Of a DNA stretch of 60,064 nucleotides, positions 36,829 through 47,090 are shown one piece after another (within the stretch, counting starts at the first letter, position 1; the number at the start of each line of letters is the position of its first letter). The stretch is from Chloroflexota bacterium (lineage in GTDB: Bacteria; Chloroflexota; Anaerolineae; Anaerolineales; Anaerolineaceae): contig JAAZKE010000008.1 in assembly GCA_012799995.1 (NCBI GenBank), positions 1 to 60,064 of the forward strand, given 5' to 3'. A model generated the notes under the pieces. It made no database searches. It saw nothing but the letters and a program-made list of their open reading frames with translations, and was not told the origin of the DNA. The position numbers were made by a program, and so were the translations under genes.

Positions 36829-37646
36829 GCGAAGTGAACAGGCATGATTATACCGAAGAGCACCCCTGTTTTAACAACAGGGCTCATTTTCGTTTTGGGC
36901 GAATTCATTTGCCGGTTGCACCCAGATGTAATCTTCAATGTGCCTACTGCAACCGTAGATTTGACTGTCCCAATGAAGCTCGTCCAGGCGTGACATCCAA
37001 GCTTATTTCCCCTTGTGAAGCGGTCGAACGCGTTGAGAAGGCTCTGAAAAAGGATAATCGACTGCGTGTTATCGGCATTGCCGGACCGGGTGAGCCGCTT
37101 TATAACGATGAAACTTACGAAGTCATGCGTTTGTTGTATACTCGTTTCCCTCAACTTAGTTTATGTGTCAGTACGAACGGATTGCTTCTGCCTGAACGCC
37201 TGAAGGACTTAATCATATGCGGTTTGCGTACACTGACAATTACCATTAATACGGTGAGGCTCGCTACGGCCCGGAAAATCTACAGTTCGATTGTTTATAA
37301 CAGGCAATCTCTCTTGATGGATGAAGGATGCGCACGACTGCTTCGGCAGCAGCGTTTAGGGCTTCGGCTTGCCGTTGAAAGCGGCTTGGCCGTCAAGGTC
37401 AATACGGTTCTCATCCCGGGCATTAATGAGACGGAAATCGAAGAAATTTCTAAAATGGCCGCTGATGAGGGGGCTTATATTATGAATATCATGCCGCTGA
37501 TTCCTCAGGCTGAATTTGCCAACATTCCACCTCCCACAGCGATGCTGCTGAAGACTTGCCGTATGGGTGCGGGCAATCATTTGCCTCAGTTTATGCATTG
37601 TAAGCAGTGCCGTGCGGATGCAGTAGGTGTTCCAGGAGAAAGCTAA
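36810..37646 (+). CDS. NifB-like radical SAM protein
   Basis: A 278-residue radical SAM enzyme. The start is ATG 36810 with GAGGTGG 6 nt upstream, overlapping the Fe-protein gene by 19 nt. The SAM cluster motif is CNLQCAYC (Cys40, Cys44, Cys47). The extra ligands seen in NifB are retained: HPC at residues 18-20, Cys53 in FDC followed by NEARPGV, and the C-terminal [11 protein letters not shown] (Cys264, Cys267). In NifB these hold the two [4Fe-4S] clusters that are fused with a carbide into NifB-co. It lacks the NifX-like C-terminal domain of some NifB proteins. Its presence in this operon suggests that a NifB-type cluster is made for the adjacent reductase. Confidence 0.9.
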   Translation: MPPPVLSEVNRHDYTEEHPCFNNRAHFRFGRIHLPVAPRCNLQCAYCNRRFDCPNEARPGVTSKLISPCEAVERVEKALKKDNRLRVIGIAGPGEPLYNDETYEVMRLLYTRFPQLSLCVSTNGLLLPERLKDLIICGLRTLTITINTVRLATARKIYSSIVYNRQSLLMDEGCARLLRQQRLGLRLAVESGLAVKVNTVLIPGINETEIEEISKMAADEGAYIMNIMPLIPQAEFANIPPPTAMLLKTCRMGAGNHLPQFMHCKQCRADAVGVPGES

Positions 37647-37680
37647 ATTCTATGAGCAATCCGAAACTATCAGAACATGA

Positions 37681-38079
37681 TTAAACTATTTTTTTTCGCT
37701 CTGTTAGCAGACGGGCATCACCATACATCAAAAATCTTAAGTGACCTGCAAAGGTGAAATCCATCATGACTTTATGGCGCAATATTTTAAGATTATCTTG
37801 CGCATTTGCTGCTAACAGGCAATATTTCTGTGTCAGATCAACTTCCGGTTGCTTAAACCCCAACCGCAGTCGGAACACGCGCTTGAGGATATCCGGATCT
37901 TTGAGATCGGTCATCACAACATGCTCATTTGAAATTGTTTTGTCTTTCCCAGAGACGAAACATACATTGTACGTTGTTTCCTTCGTGCGGCTGCTTATCA
38001 GGCTCGAATTACACAAAACAAGGCGTGGGGAGTCAGAAAGCCAGCCAACTCCTGAGAGTTCATGGCTGAATTTGAACAC
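37681..38079 (-). CDS. Uncharacterised ORF, doubtful
   Basis: An open minus-strand frame of 132 residues with no family that I recognise (internal stretch KDPDILKRVFRLRLGFKQPE). It overlaps the 5' edge of the transposase remnant and lacks a clear ribosome binding site. It could be the debris of a second mobile element or non-coding. Except for this frame and the transposase remnant, 37647-38363 holds nothing I can support. Confidence 0.25.
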   Translation of the reverse strand: MFKFSHELSGVGWLSDSPRLVLCNSSLISSRTKETTYNVCFVSGKDKTISNEHVVMTDLKDPDILKRVFRLRLGFKQPEVDLTQKYCLLAANAQDNLKILRHKVMMDFTFAGHLRFLMYGDARLLTERKKIV

Positions 38080-38411
38080 GTCTGCGTCAGGATATGGGTA
38101 TCAGGCTTTTTGTTTTACCCCCTCGTTCTCCCAAACTGAATGGCGGTGTCGAAAGAGCTCACCGCACTCATTTGGAATAGTTTTTTGCTTTCCACGAGCA
38201 TGAGTCTGATTTGCAGTCTCTCAACAAAGCCCTTAGAGCTTGGGAATGGGTCTATAACCATATTAGACCTCATTGTTCCCTGGGCAACATGAGCCAGTAT
38301 ATTGATACCAACTACCCTCAGTTGCCCCCAACTGTCTCACATGCATTGAACCCATACAACGATTTGACAAATTGCTTATCTGCCGTCATACTTATCGTTA
38401 CTTTTGATTGA
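38056..38411 (+). pseudogene. IS481-like transposase C-terminal remnant
   Basis: The plus strand reads EFMAEFEHVC, then after a 2-nt shift at about 38086-38087, QDMGIRLFVLPPRSPKLNGG and VERAHRTHLE, the C-terminal part of a DDE integrase-core transposase of the IS481/IS3 type. An in-frame TAG at 38178-38180 interrupts it, after which homology continues (ALRAWEWVYNHIRPHCSLG). Frameshift plus stop plus missing catalytic N-terminal part make it dead. No terminal inverted repeats were located. It marks the junction between the nitrogenase-like operon and the ATP synthase operon. Confidence 0.8.
38364..38392 (+). promoter_or_regulatory. Promoter of the N-ATPase operon
   Basis: A perfect TTGACA (38364-38369), 17-nt spacer and CATACT (38387-38392). 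The predicted start is about 44 nt before atpD. It lies within the far end of the transposase remnant frame, so the element's sequence or its insertion may have contributed the promoter. Confidence 0.6.
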
Positions 38412-38436
38412 ATCTGATCAATTGTAACTAAAATAA

Positions 38437-40132
<1,696 letters not shown>

Positions 40133-40162
40133 GCGCATTGATGACTGAGGAACAGAGCTGAG

Positions 40163-40462
40163 ATGAATCAACAAAAACCAAACCGGAAACGCGATCGCCT
40201 GTCCGGGCTTGAACTGAAAGCATCGACGTTGGGATGGGAAATCTCAGTTCCGATCATTGGTGGACCGTTAGTTGGTGTCTGGATCGACGACTTGAGAGGG
40301 ACAGCGCCGCGCTACACCTTGATTTTTCTGGTGTTGGGAGTTTTGACAGGTGTGTATTTTCTGGTTCGGTATATCTTGACAGAATATCGCGAAATGAAAC
40401 GAGAGGAGGAAAAGCAAAAAGACGAGAATGACTACTACTATGATCCCTACGATTCTTTATAG
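40163..40462 (+). CDS. atpQ: N-ATPase AtpQ (AtpI-like membrane protein)
   Basis: A 99-residue membrane protein with two predicted helices (ISVPIIGGPLVGVWIDD, then TLIFLVLGVLTGVYFLV). It corresponds to the AtpI-like component called AtpQ that follows atpC in N-ATPase operons. AtpI homologues help c-ring assembly. The highly charged C-terminus (MKREEEKQKDEN) overlaps the start of the next gene. Confidence 0.85.
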   Translation: MNQQKPNRKRDRLSGLELKASTLGWEISVPIIGGPLVGVWIDDLRGTAPRYTLIFLVLGVLTGVYFLVRYILTEYREMKREEEKQKDENDYYYDPYDSL

Positions 40463-40757
40463 TGCACTGTGGCTGGTGATTGGCGTCGCTGCTGCTTATG
40501 CCTTCATCTGGTCGATTCGGAAAAATGCGGAACTGACAACGCCGGAGAAGAAAACCAGCGGACTGGCTCTGATTGGGCTGGGCGCGTTTCTGAGGTTGGT
40601 GCTGATGGGTGTTTTGATGTATCTGGCGTTGAAAATGCGCGCCCTGTATGCTCTGTTGTTCGTGTTGTCATTCACCATTACGCATTTCCTCCTGCTTTTC
40701 CGTATGCGAAAAAGTACCGCCGAAGAAATAAAACTGACTGAGGAGCATGACGCATGA
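40428..40757 (+). CDS. atpR: N-ATPase AtpR membrane protein
   Basis: A 109-residue protein with three predicted helices (about 5-27, 42-66, 70-92). An arginine in helix 2 (LGAFLRLVLMGVLM) is the AtpR feature thought to meet the c-subunit carboxylate during assembly. The gene overlaps atpQ by 35 nt. AtpR occurs only in N-ATPase operons, so it supports the type assignment. Confidence 0.85.
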   Translation: MTTTMIPTILYSALWLVIGVAAAYAFIWSIRKNAELTTPEKKTSGLALIGLGAFLRLVLMGVLMYLALKMRALYALLFVLSFTITHFLLLFRMRKSTAEEIKLTEEHDA

Positions 40758-41446
40758 ATGTGATTAAGCATGAAGATCTGATCACCATCCTGGGGATTCC
40801 CATTCGTGATACCGTTGTGATGACATGGATTATGATGGCTCTGATCGTGGTGATCGTGTTGATCCTGCGCAAAAAAATTCCTCACCTGTTGGAATTGTTG
40901 TTTGACCTGATTTATGGCATCGTTGACAGTGTGCTGGACGTTGAAAACCTCACGCCCTATCTACCATTACTTGGCAGTCTGTTCATCTTTGTGCTCAGCG
41001 CCAACTGGCTTTCGATCATTCCCGGTTTATCCTCCCCGACATCCGATGTTAATACGACTTTTGCCCTTGCGCTGATCGTATTTTTCTCGGTACATTTCTA
41101 TGGGATCAAAACCCACGGCGTGATTGGCTACCTGAAGGCGTTTTCGGATCCGGTTTTTCTGTTTCCGCTGGAGCTGATCAGCCATTTCAGCCGCACGCTG
41201 TCGTTAACGCTGCGTCTTTTTGGCAATATCCTCAGCGGCGATATTATCGTAGCAATCGTCTTTTCGCTGATTCCGTTGATTGTCCCGCTGCCGTTGATCG
41301 CGCTGGGTATGTTCAGCGGTGCGCTGCAGGCGTTTATTCTGACGACGCTGGCATCCCTTTATGTTTCCTCTGCTGTAGTCATCAGCAAAAATGATGAGAA
41401 AGCCAGAGAAAAAAATAAACTGCAACCCACTGAAAGGAAGGCATAA
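40754..41446 (+). CDS. atpB: N-type ATP synthase subunit a
   Basis: A 230-residue polytopic protein forming the ion half-channels. The critical arginine is in LSLTLRLFGNILSGD, the family signature of helix 4, and the last helices contain GALQAFILTTLASLYVSSAV. GAGGAG lies before the ATG, which overlaps atpR by 4 nt. Confidence 0.93.
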   Translation: MNVIKHEDLITILGIPIRDTVVMTWIMMALIVVIVLILRKKIPHLLELLFDLIYGIVDSVLDVENLTPYLPLLGSLFIFVLSANWLSIIPGLSSPTSDVNTTFALALIVFFSVHFYGIKTHGVIGYLKAFSDPVFLFPLELISHFSRTLSLTLRLFGNILSGDIIVAIVFSLIPLIVPLPLIALGMFSGALQAFILTTLASLYVSSAVVISKNDEKAREKNKLQPTERKA

Positions 41447-41449
41447 AAT

Positions 41450-41731
41450 ATGTTTGAAAATTTAACCCCTGTTCAACTCGCTTCGATCGTTTCAATTATT
41501 GTCAGCGGTTTCATCATGACCATTGGCACCATCGTCCCGACAATTATGGAAGGTAAAATCGGTATCAAAGCTGTCGAAGGCATGGCGCGTCAACCCGAAG
41601 CTTCCAGCCAGCTGCGAATGGGATTGATCATTGGAATGGCCCTCTGTGAGACGACCAATATTTATATGTTGTTGGTTGTGCTGATTCTGCTGTTCGCAAA
41701 TCCGTTGATGGCTCATTTCGTGGGGGGCTAA
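41450..41731 (+). CDS. atpE: N-type ATP synthase subunit c, two-carboxylate type
   Basis: A 93-residue hairpin protein, longer than the usual c subunit at its N-terminus. The loop is MARQPEAS. Helix 2 has the ion-binding Glu67 in GMALCETTNIY with Thr68, Thr69 and Tyr72, matching the E-S/T-T-x-x-Y pattern of Na+-binding rings. Helix 1 has Glu34 (PTIMEGK) at the position usually Gln in Na+ rings, giving the two-carboxylate signature of N-type rings. Coupling ion therefore remains open: N-type rings with two carboxylates may use H+. Confidence 0.93.
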   Translation: MFENLTPVQLASIVSIIVSGFIMTIGTIVPTIMEGKIGIKAVEGMARQPEASSQLRMGLIIGMALCETTNIYMLLVVLILLFANPLMAHFVGG

Positions 41732-41734
41732 AGC

Positions 41735-42535
41735 ATGCTTGATCTGGATTGGAAGACCATCCTGTTTGAGATGGTCAATTTCCTGGTTCTGGCGCTTATC
41801 CTTTACCACATGGTTTTCAAACCGATTGTTAAACGATCTGAAAAGGTGGCAGAGGAAAAGGCTGAGCTGATTGAAGCCATTCGCCGTGACCGTCGCGAAG
41901 CCGCCGAAAAGCTGGCGCAGGTGAACACCAGAATTGAAAATTTTGAGCAGGAGCTTCAATCGATTGCTGATGAGGTGTACAGCGAAAATCGCTCGCTTCA
42001 GGATGACCTGCTGGATGCGACTCGTGCGGAAGCGAACCAGATCATCGAAAATGCAGTGATCGATGCCCGTAAGAGCTATCTGGTTGATCAGATGCAGGAA
42101 CAACTGAATCTGGCAGACACAGTGCTGCACATTTCAGCTGAAACCATAAAGAAGGTACTGCCAGCTTCTGTTCATAACGAGATGATCACACAGCTGACTT
42201 CCAAAGTCTGGAATTTGGGAAAAACAGATATGAGAAGGGTAGAGCTGATCCGCGAATCACTGGCGGGCAGAACGGCCACCGTTCAGGTTGAATCTGCTCA
42301 TTCGCTGACAATGGAACAGAAGGGACTGTTGGTGCGGACATTCGGTGCGCTGGCGGATGAGGATATTGTGCTCAACGTTACCGTGAACGAAGCCCTGATC
42401 GCAGGGATCAGAGTGTTTTTAGGTGATCAGATTATCGAAAATACCATTCAAAGTGAACTGGAAGAGATCCGCGAAGACGTGAAGGAATCGCTGGATAAAC
42501 TGATTTTGGAAGATGACATTGACTATAACGCCTAG
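41735..42535 (+). CDS. atpF: N-type ATP synthase fused b-delta subunit
   Basis: A 266-residue protein in two parts. Residues 1-150 are a b-type stator: one N-terminal helix (MVNFLVLALILYHMVF) followed by a long charged helix. Residues about 160-260 resemble the C-terminal part of delta/OSCP, with VLNVTVNEALIAGIRVFLGD and IENTIQSELEEIRE. No separate atpH exists in the operon, so the fusion supplies both stator functions. It starts 4 nt after atpE. Confidence 0.88.
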   Translation: MLDLDWKTILFEMVNFLVLALILYHMVFKPIVKRSEKVAEEKAELIEAIRRDRREAAEKLAQVNTRIENFEQELQSIADEVYSENRSLQDDLLDATRAEANQIIENAVIDARKSYLVDQMQEQLNLADTVLHISAETIKKVLPASVHNEMITQLTSKVWNLGKTDMRRVELIRESLAGRTATVQVESAHSLTMEQKGLLVRTFGALADEDIVLNVTVNEALIAGIRVFLGDQIIENTIQSELEEIREDVKESLDKLILEDDIDYNA

Positions 42536-44186
42536 TGAAAACGCGATTTTAACGACCTTTAGACAACGCCTGACGGATGAAAATCCGTTGCGGGTGGCCG
42601 AAAAGGTCTTCGTCAAAGACGTTGCGGAAAACTCATCGGCTGTGAAAATCGTTCAGATTCCGATGCCGAAAATCGCCAAGCTGATTAATATCATGCGAGG
42701 GGTTGCTGCGGATGCTGAGAAGACCGTCAGATTCCGCAGTATCGGTACGGTTCGCCATGTTGGCAACGGTGTTGCCACGTTATCGGGATTGCCGGATGTT
42801 CAGTTGGAAGAGCTGGTGACGTTCCCCAATGGCGTCCTCGGGATGGTGCTCAATCTGGATCGCGCGCATGTGGACGTAATCCTGTTGGGACCTGATGAGG
42901 GGATCCGTGGTGGTGATATTGTCTATCCGACTGGGAGGCGACTGCGAGTTCCGGTAGGATTGCAATATCTGGGCAGGGTGATCAACCCGCTCGGGCAACC
43001 GATGGATGAAAAAGAGCCACTTGCACCTACCGAATTGCGCCTGATCGAAAAAATTGCTCCCGGCATCGTTGAGCGCACACCGGTTAATGAACCGTTATAT
43101 ACCGGTACCAAGGTGATTGATGCCTTGATCCCGCTTGGCCGCGGACAGCGTGAGTTGATCCTGGGGGATCGCCAAACCGGGAAAACAACGCTGGCATTGG
43201 ATGCGATTTTGAGCCAGCAGGGCAATGATGTCAAATGTATTTATGTCTCGATCGCTCAGAAAAAGACCTCGGTTCTTTCGGCCATTAAGACGCTGGAAGA
43301 TGGAAACGTCACCGGACAGACAACCGTGATCGTCGCTTCGCCGGATGACCCGCCGGCGTTACGGTATATCGCACCTTATTGTGGGGTGACAATGGCAGAA
43401 TATTTCCTCGATCAGGGAATGGATGTATTGATCGTCTATGACGACCTGACGAAGCATGCCGATTCCTATCGTGAGCTGAGTCTGCTGTTGCGCAGACCGC
43501 CGGGTAGGGAAGCGTATCCGGGCGATATCTTTTATCTTCATTCCCGTCTGTTGGAACGCGCGTGTCGGCTGCACCTTGATTTTGGCGGCGGTTCGATCAC
43601 TGCGTTGCCGATTGTAGCGACCCAAAAAGGGAATATCTCCGGCTATATTCCGACCAACCTGATTTCCATTACAGATGGTCAGATTGTGCTGGACGCTGAC
43701 CTGTTCAACAAAGGTATGAAACCAGCTGTGGATATAGGCCGTTCGGTCTCGCGGGTGGGTGGTTCTGCCCAGGTGCAGGCGATGAAAAAAGTGGTCGGTC
43801 AGATGAAACTGGAATTGTCACAGTTTGAGGAAGTGAGGCGCTTTGCCCGTTTTGGCACCGAAGTCAACCAGACTACACAACGTCAGATTGATCGGGGAAC
43901 CCGCCTGCAGCAGATGATGACCCAACCTCCACATCGACCGGTTCCGATGCAGGATCAGGTGATTTTATTCTATGCGGTGACGCATGGCTATCTGGATGAT
44001 ATCCATCCCGAAGAAATGCAGTCTTTCTCCGACCATATTCTCGCCTATATTGCCAGAGAGCAGCCTCAGTTCAATGACCAGCTGATGATACGAAAAGAAC
44101 TGACGGATGAGATGCAGGTCGAGCTGGATGGATTCCTGGAAACCGTTTTGAATCAATGGAAAACTCAAGCCTATAAATATGAGTAG
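42513..44186 (+). CDS. atpA: N-type ATP synthase alpha subunit
   Basis: A 557-residue non-catalytic subunit. The P-loop GDRQTGKTT is at about residues 217-225, preceded by GRGQRELILGD. The signature PAVDIGRSVSRVGGSAQ is present. The first 75 residues, before the beta-barrel domain (VRHVGNGVATLSGLPD), are longer than in F-type alpha. It overlaps the atpF end by 23 nt and its stop is 14 nt before the PII-like gene. Confidence 0.95.
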   Translation: MTLTITPSENAILTTFRQRLTDENPLRVAEKVFVKDVAENSSAVKIVQIPMPKIAKLINIMRGVAADAEKTVRFRSIGTVRHVGNGVATLSGLPDVQLEELVTFPNGVLGMVLNLDRAHVDVILLGPDEGIRGGDIVYPTGRRLRVPVGLQYLGRVINPLGQPMDEKEPLAPTELRLIEKIAPGIVERTPVNEPLYTGTKVIDALIPLGRGQRELILGDRQTGKTTLALDAILSQQGNDVKCIYVSIAQKKTSVLSAIKTLEDGNVTGQTTVIVASPDDPPALRYIAPYCGVTMAEYFLDQGMDVLIVYDDLTKHADSYRELSLLLRRPPGREAYPGDIFYLHSRLLERACRLHLDFGGGSITALPIVATQKGNISGYIPTNLISITDGQIVLDADLFNKGMKPAVDIGRSVSRVGGSAQVQAMKKVVGQMKLELSQFEEVRRFARFGTEVNQTTQRQIDRGTRLQQMMTQPPHRPVPMQDQVILFYAVTHGYLDDIHPEEMQSFSDHILAYIAREQPQFNDQLMIRKELTDEMQVELDGFLETVLNQWKTQAYKYE

Positions 44187-44200
44187 AAGGGTTTTTTGCG

Positions 44201-44521
44201 ATGAAAATGATCATGTCTGTGGTGTCCAAAAAAAATTCCGAAAATATCCTCAATGCGCTGGTGAATGAAGGGTTTATGGTGACCTATGGCGAGACGCGCG
44301 GTGGGTTGTTGCGCCAGAGCCAGGTTGCACTATATATTGCAGTATCGGAGGAACTGGTGCCAAACGTGATGGAAATCATCCGCATCCATTGTAAGTCGCA
44401 GTCCCATGTGCATAACATCCAGCAGTCTGATCAGGGCGTCCATCAGATGGATTCCGGTGATTTTGAGGTGGGCGGCGCAGTTACCTTCATCTGGGAAATT
44501 GACCGAATCGTCAAATATTAG
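44201..44521 (+). CDS. PII-fold protein resembling cyclic-di-AMP receptor PstA/DarA, inside the ATPase operon
   Basis: A 106-residue protein with the beta-alpha-beta pattern of PII-like trimers. The N-terminal MKMIMSVVSKKNSENILNAL and GGLLRQSQVALYIAVSEE, with the GG-L-L block at residues 34-37, and the C-terminal FEVGGAVTFIWEIDR correspond to the pattern T-G-G-F-L and V-E-V-G-G-A of the DUF970 family (PstA/DarA), receptors for cyclic-di-AMP. It lies between atpA (14 nt upstream) and atpG (6 nt downstream), so it is surely expressed with the ATPase. Classical PII (GlnB) is excluded by the missing T-loop motifs. That it regulates the enzyme is inference. Confidence 0.7.
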   Translation: MKMIMSVVSKKNSENILNALVNEGFMVTYGETRGGLLRQSQVALYIAVSEELVPNVMEIIRIHCKSQSHVHNIQQSDQGVHQMDSGDFEVGGAVTFIWEIDRIVKY

Positions 44522-44527
44522 AGCTTC

Positions 44528-45421
44528 ATGTCCGAAACGCTGGAACGATTACTGAGCCGTTTGGAAAACCTGGAGGCGATTGAGCCGCTGGTCAGTTCAA
44601 TGCGCATCCTGTCGCTCAGTACGGTTCAGTTTGCCATCAATCGCCGTGAATTTCTTGAAACCTACCAAAGTGAATATCTACAGATTATTGCCCAGTTGGA
44701 AGCGCTGAAGAAAGAAAAGCCAAGAAAGGCGTTCCGCTGGAAAAAACCTGATGAGACAGCGCCAGTTGCGACCGGTAAAAAGCTGCTGATCGTGCTGGGC
44801 AGCGATCGCGGAATTGTCGGGCAGTACAACCGGCAGCTCTCCTCAATGGCGGAGAACTGGGCTGGTGAGAATCCGCAGGGGCAAATCCTGTCGTTTGGGA
44901 CGCGCCTGATTTCCACCATGAGACAGCTGCTGAACATACCTTTCGAACGCGGGGGCACACTGGTGAAAGGCTACTCGCCGGATTATGAGCGCATATCACC
45001 GATGATCGCAGAATGGCAGCAGGCGATTGATGCGGGTGATATCGAGGCAGTGGAAGTGCTGTCTTTTCGTAATACCCGTGGCAGTACTTATCGCCCTATG
45101 GTTACCCCGTGGTTACCGTTGACAGATACATTCCTTCGACCTGAACTACAGTCCGAGATCTGGCCGCTGCCGATTCTGGAAGAAGATCCGGCGCTGTTGA
45201 TGGAACGAATTCGTACCCATATGGTTACACTGACATTTTATATCATGCTGTTTGAGGCGATTGCCGCCGAAAATACCAGCCGTTACGCCCGGCTGGAAGA
45301 GGCTAAAGAAAACCTTGAATCGCTGTTGTCGGAACTGTCTTTGGAAATTCAAATCGGCAAACGCCAGGCAGTGACCTCACAGATTCAGGAGATTGCTGTT
45401 GCCGCCGGGTTGGTAAAATAA
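44528..45421 (+). CDS. atpG: N-type ATP synthase gamma subunit
   Basis: A 297-residue rotor-shaft subunit. The N- and C-terminal coiled-coil helices are seen in RLENLEAIEPLVSSMRILS and MLFEAIAAENTSRYARLEEA; LIVLGSDRGIVGQYNRQL is the conserved SDRGLCG-like core motif, here SDRGIVG. It ends the operon. Sequence is diverged from F-type gamma, as expected for N-ATPases. Confidence 0.93.
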   Translation: MSETLERLLSRLENLEAIEPLVSSMRILSLSTVQFAINRREFLETYQSEYLQIIAQLEALKKEKPRKAFRWKKPDETAPVATGKKLLIVLGSDRGIVGQYNRQLSSMAENWAGENPQGQILSFGTRLISTMRQLLNIPFERGGTLVKGYSPDYERISPMIAEWQQAIDAGDIEAVEVLSFRNTRGSTYRPMVTPWLPLTDTFLRPELQSEIWPLPILEEDPALLMERIRTHMVTLTFYIMLFEAIAAENTSRYARLEEAKENLESLLSELSLEIQIGKRQAVTSQIQEIAVAAGLVK

Positions 45422-45437
45422 GGTTTTCTGCATCTGA

Positions 45438-47090
45438 TTATTCAGAATTGTTCTGGTAAATTCCCACTACATCAAATCCATCCACCTGTAGCGCCTGAAT
45501 CTGAATAAATCCCTCAATTGCGAAGTTATTGCCAGGAGCGTTTTTGTAGCTGTAACAGAGATAATCGGCATTGTGGTTTTGCCAAACCGGCTTAAATTTA
45601 GCCTGGATCGATTCCGGCAGCCGGATCAAAGTAAATTCAGCAGAACCGTAGGTAAGATCGGCATTGACGCCCAGCTGCGCCTGTCTTCCTTCCGGAATCA
45701 TGCCAGCCAGTGTCAAAATACAGTTTTTCGAGCCAACTCCCCAATAATCACGCGAAAAACTGGTGGCGAAATGCCTGCCGATTTCGTTGAAATAGACAAA
45801 ATCAAGCGGGTGATTGCGCACCATCCAAAGGGAAGTATTTGCGAAGGAAATCAGGCAGAGTCCGACTACGATGCCCTGTCGTAATGTTAATTCTGTCTTT
45901 TCAATAAAGAGGCCGGCTGCGTTTTCAAATCCGCGCACAATCAGCGGAAGCATCAGCGCATAGAGAAAATAGGTGTGACGCCAGGCGTGGTAAAAAGTGG
46001 CTTTCACCAAGATTACCAGCAACAAAACAACGATCAGGGTAATCAGGCAGACAAGGTCAAAGCGCAGTACCTGCTTTTCGAAATCCGTGCGGTGTCGTAG
46101 TTGACGAATTGATCGTATTGAATCGATACTGCCAAGGAACCAGAAAGCCAGGTAGAGAACCGGGATCGTGATCCCAATCCAGACCGGAATGAAATACCAG
46201 ACATCGCGTGGAGCGACCAGTCGTCCCATAAACAATTCAGCGTCGCCAATGGTCGGCAGCGTACTGAGGCGCCGAAAACCACTCACAATCGCGCCAAAAT
46301 CCAACTCCCACATCAGCGGCGTGAATAGATAGAACGACAGCAGCGCGCCAATCCCTGCCAACAAAACTGGGACAGTTTCATTTCGCCTGCTTGCGCGATC
46401 CGAGGCGAAATTTGCCATCCACAGACCAATCAACATGATCCCCAGAATTGCTCCGTAATAACGGGTGTTGACTGCCGGGCCGAATGCGATCGCGAATAGC
46501 GCAAGCCCGATACGCGAGCGTGTGTACTGATACCAGGCTAGTCCACAGAGCGAAATCAGGAACCAGCTGAAAAAGATCAGATCCTTACAGTTATAGAAAG
46601 ATTCTGCAAAGAAACGCGGGGTTAAGAAGTATACAAAGAAACCGACCAATGGCACCAGCCAACTGCGCGAACGCAGGCAGAGTACGTAGCAGAATATCAG
46701 ACCTGCCAGCCAGTAATTGAGAAAGATGTAAAAACGCCGAAAATTCAGCAGCTGACTGAGGTTCAACGACACGCCAGGCAGCCGGTTGACCAGAATGGTT
46801 GGCATCATCACCGCAGTTCCGTGTCCGCGTTCGTCGTGTACCAACAGATCTATCAGCACCTCAGGGTCATTGTAAATCGGCAGGCGCAGGTCGGTCAGGA
46901 AGCTTAAAAAGGGCAGTTTCTGCGCAATATATTTGGCATTAACCGCCGCGGTTCCAATTTCGATCAGTTCATCGGTGTATCCACCATAGTTGTCATGCAA
47001 AATCCAGCCGATTGGAAGCATGATCAGAAAAAGCAGGGAGAGGATTCCTGCCCTATTTCCAAATCGTTTTTTTCTAATCTGATCGTTCAT
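45438..47090 (-). CDS. GT-C family polytopic glycosyltransferase (GT39/ArnT-like)
   Basis: A 550-residue membrane protein with about a dozen hydrophobic segments. Near the N-terminus the first loop has the acidic pair DNYGGYTDELIEIG, the usual metal/acceptor site of GT-C enzymes that use polyprenyl-phosphate sugars. A second loop has NSCKDLIFF-like residues (YNCKDLIFFSWFLISL). Its C-terminus is a soluble domain of about 100 residues. The donor could be the product of the DPM1-like GT2 encoded further up this cluster. It overlaps the PIG-L gene by 4 nt. Confidence 0.75.
   Translation of the reverse strand: MNDQIRKKRFGNRAGILSLLFLIMLPIGWILHDNYGGYTDELIEIGTAAVNAKYIAQKLPFLSFLTDLRLPIYNDPEVLIDLLVHDERGHGTAVMMPTILVNRLPGVSLNLSQLLNFRRFYIFLNYWLAGLIFCYVLCLRSRSWLVPLVGFFVYFLTPRFFAESFYNCKDLIFFSWFLISLCGLAWYQYTRSRIGLALFAIAFGPAVNTRYYGAILGIMLIGLWMANFASDRASRRNETVPVLLAGIGALLSFYLFTPLMWELDFGAIVSGFRRLSTLPTIGDAELFMGRLVAPRDVWYFIPVWIGITIPVLYLAFWFLGSIDSIRSIRQLRHRTDFEKQVLRFDLVCLITLIVVLLLVILVKATFYHAWRHTYFLYALMLPLIVRGFENAAGLFIEKTELTLRQGIVVGLCLISFANTSLWMVRNHPLDFVYFNEIGRHFATSFSRDYWGVGSKNCILTLAGMIPEGRQAQLGVNADLTYGSAEFTLIRLPESIQAKFKPVWQNHNADYLCYSYKNAPGNNFAIEGFIQIQALQVDGFDVVGIYQNNSE

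Noticed and set aside
33359..37646. Ordinary nitrogen-fixation (nifHDK) genes
   Set aside because: D- and K-like proteins are short and lack the FeMo-cofactor cysteine block, no nifE, nifN or nifV is present, and the genes follow a B12 riboswitch and a transporter. Only the Fe-protein and NifB-like proteins look close to classical Nif.
44201..44521. Delta subunit of the ATP synthase between atpA and atpG
   Set aside because: Delta is about 180 residues and helical; this protein has 106 residues with a PII-like strand-helix pattern, and a delta-like part is already fused to AtpF.
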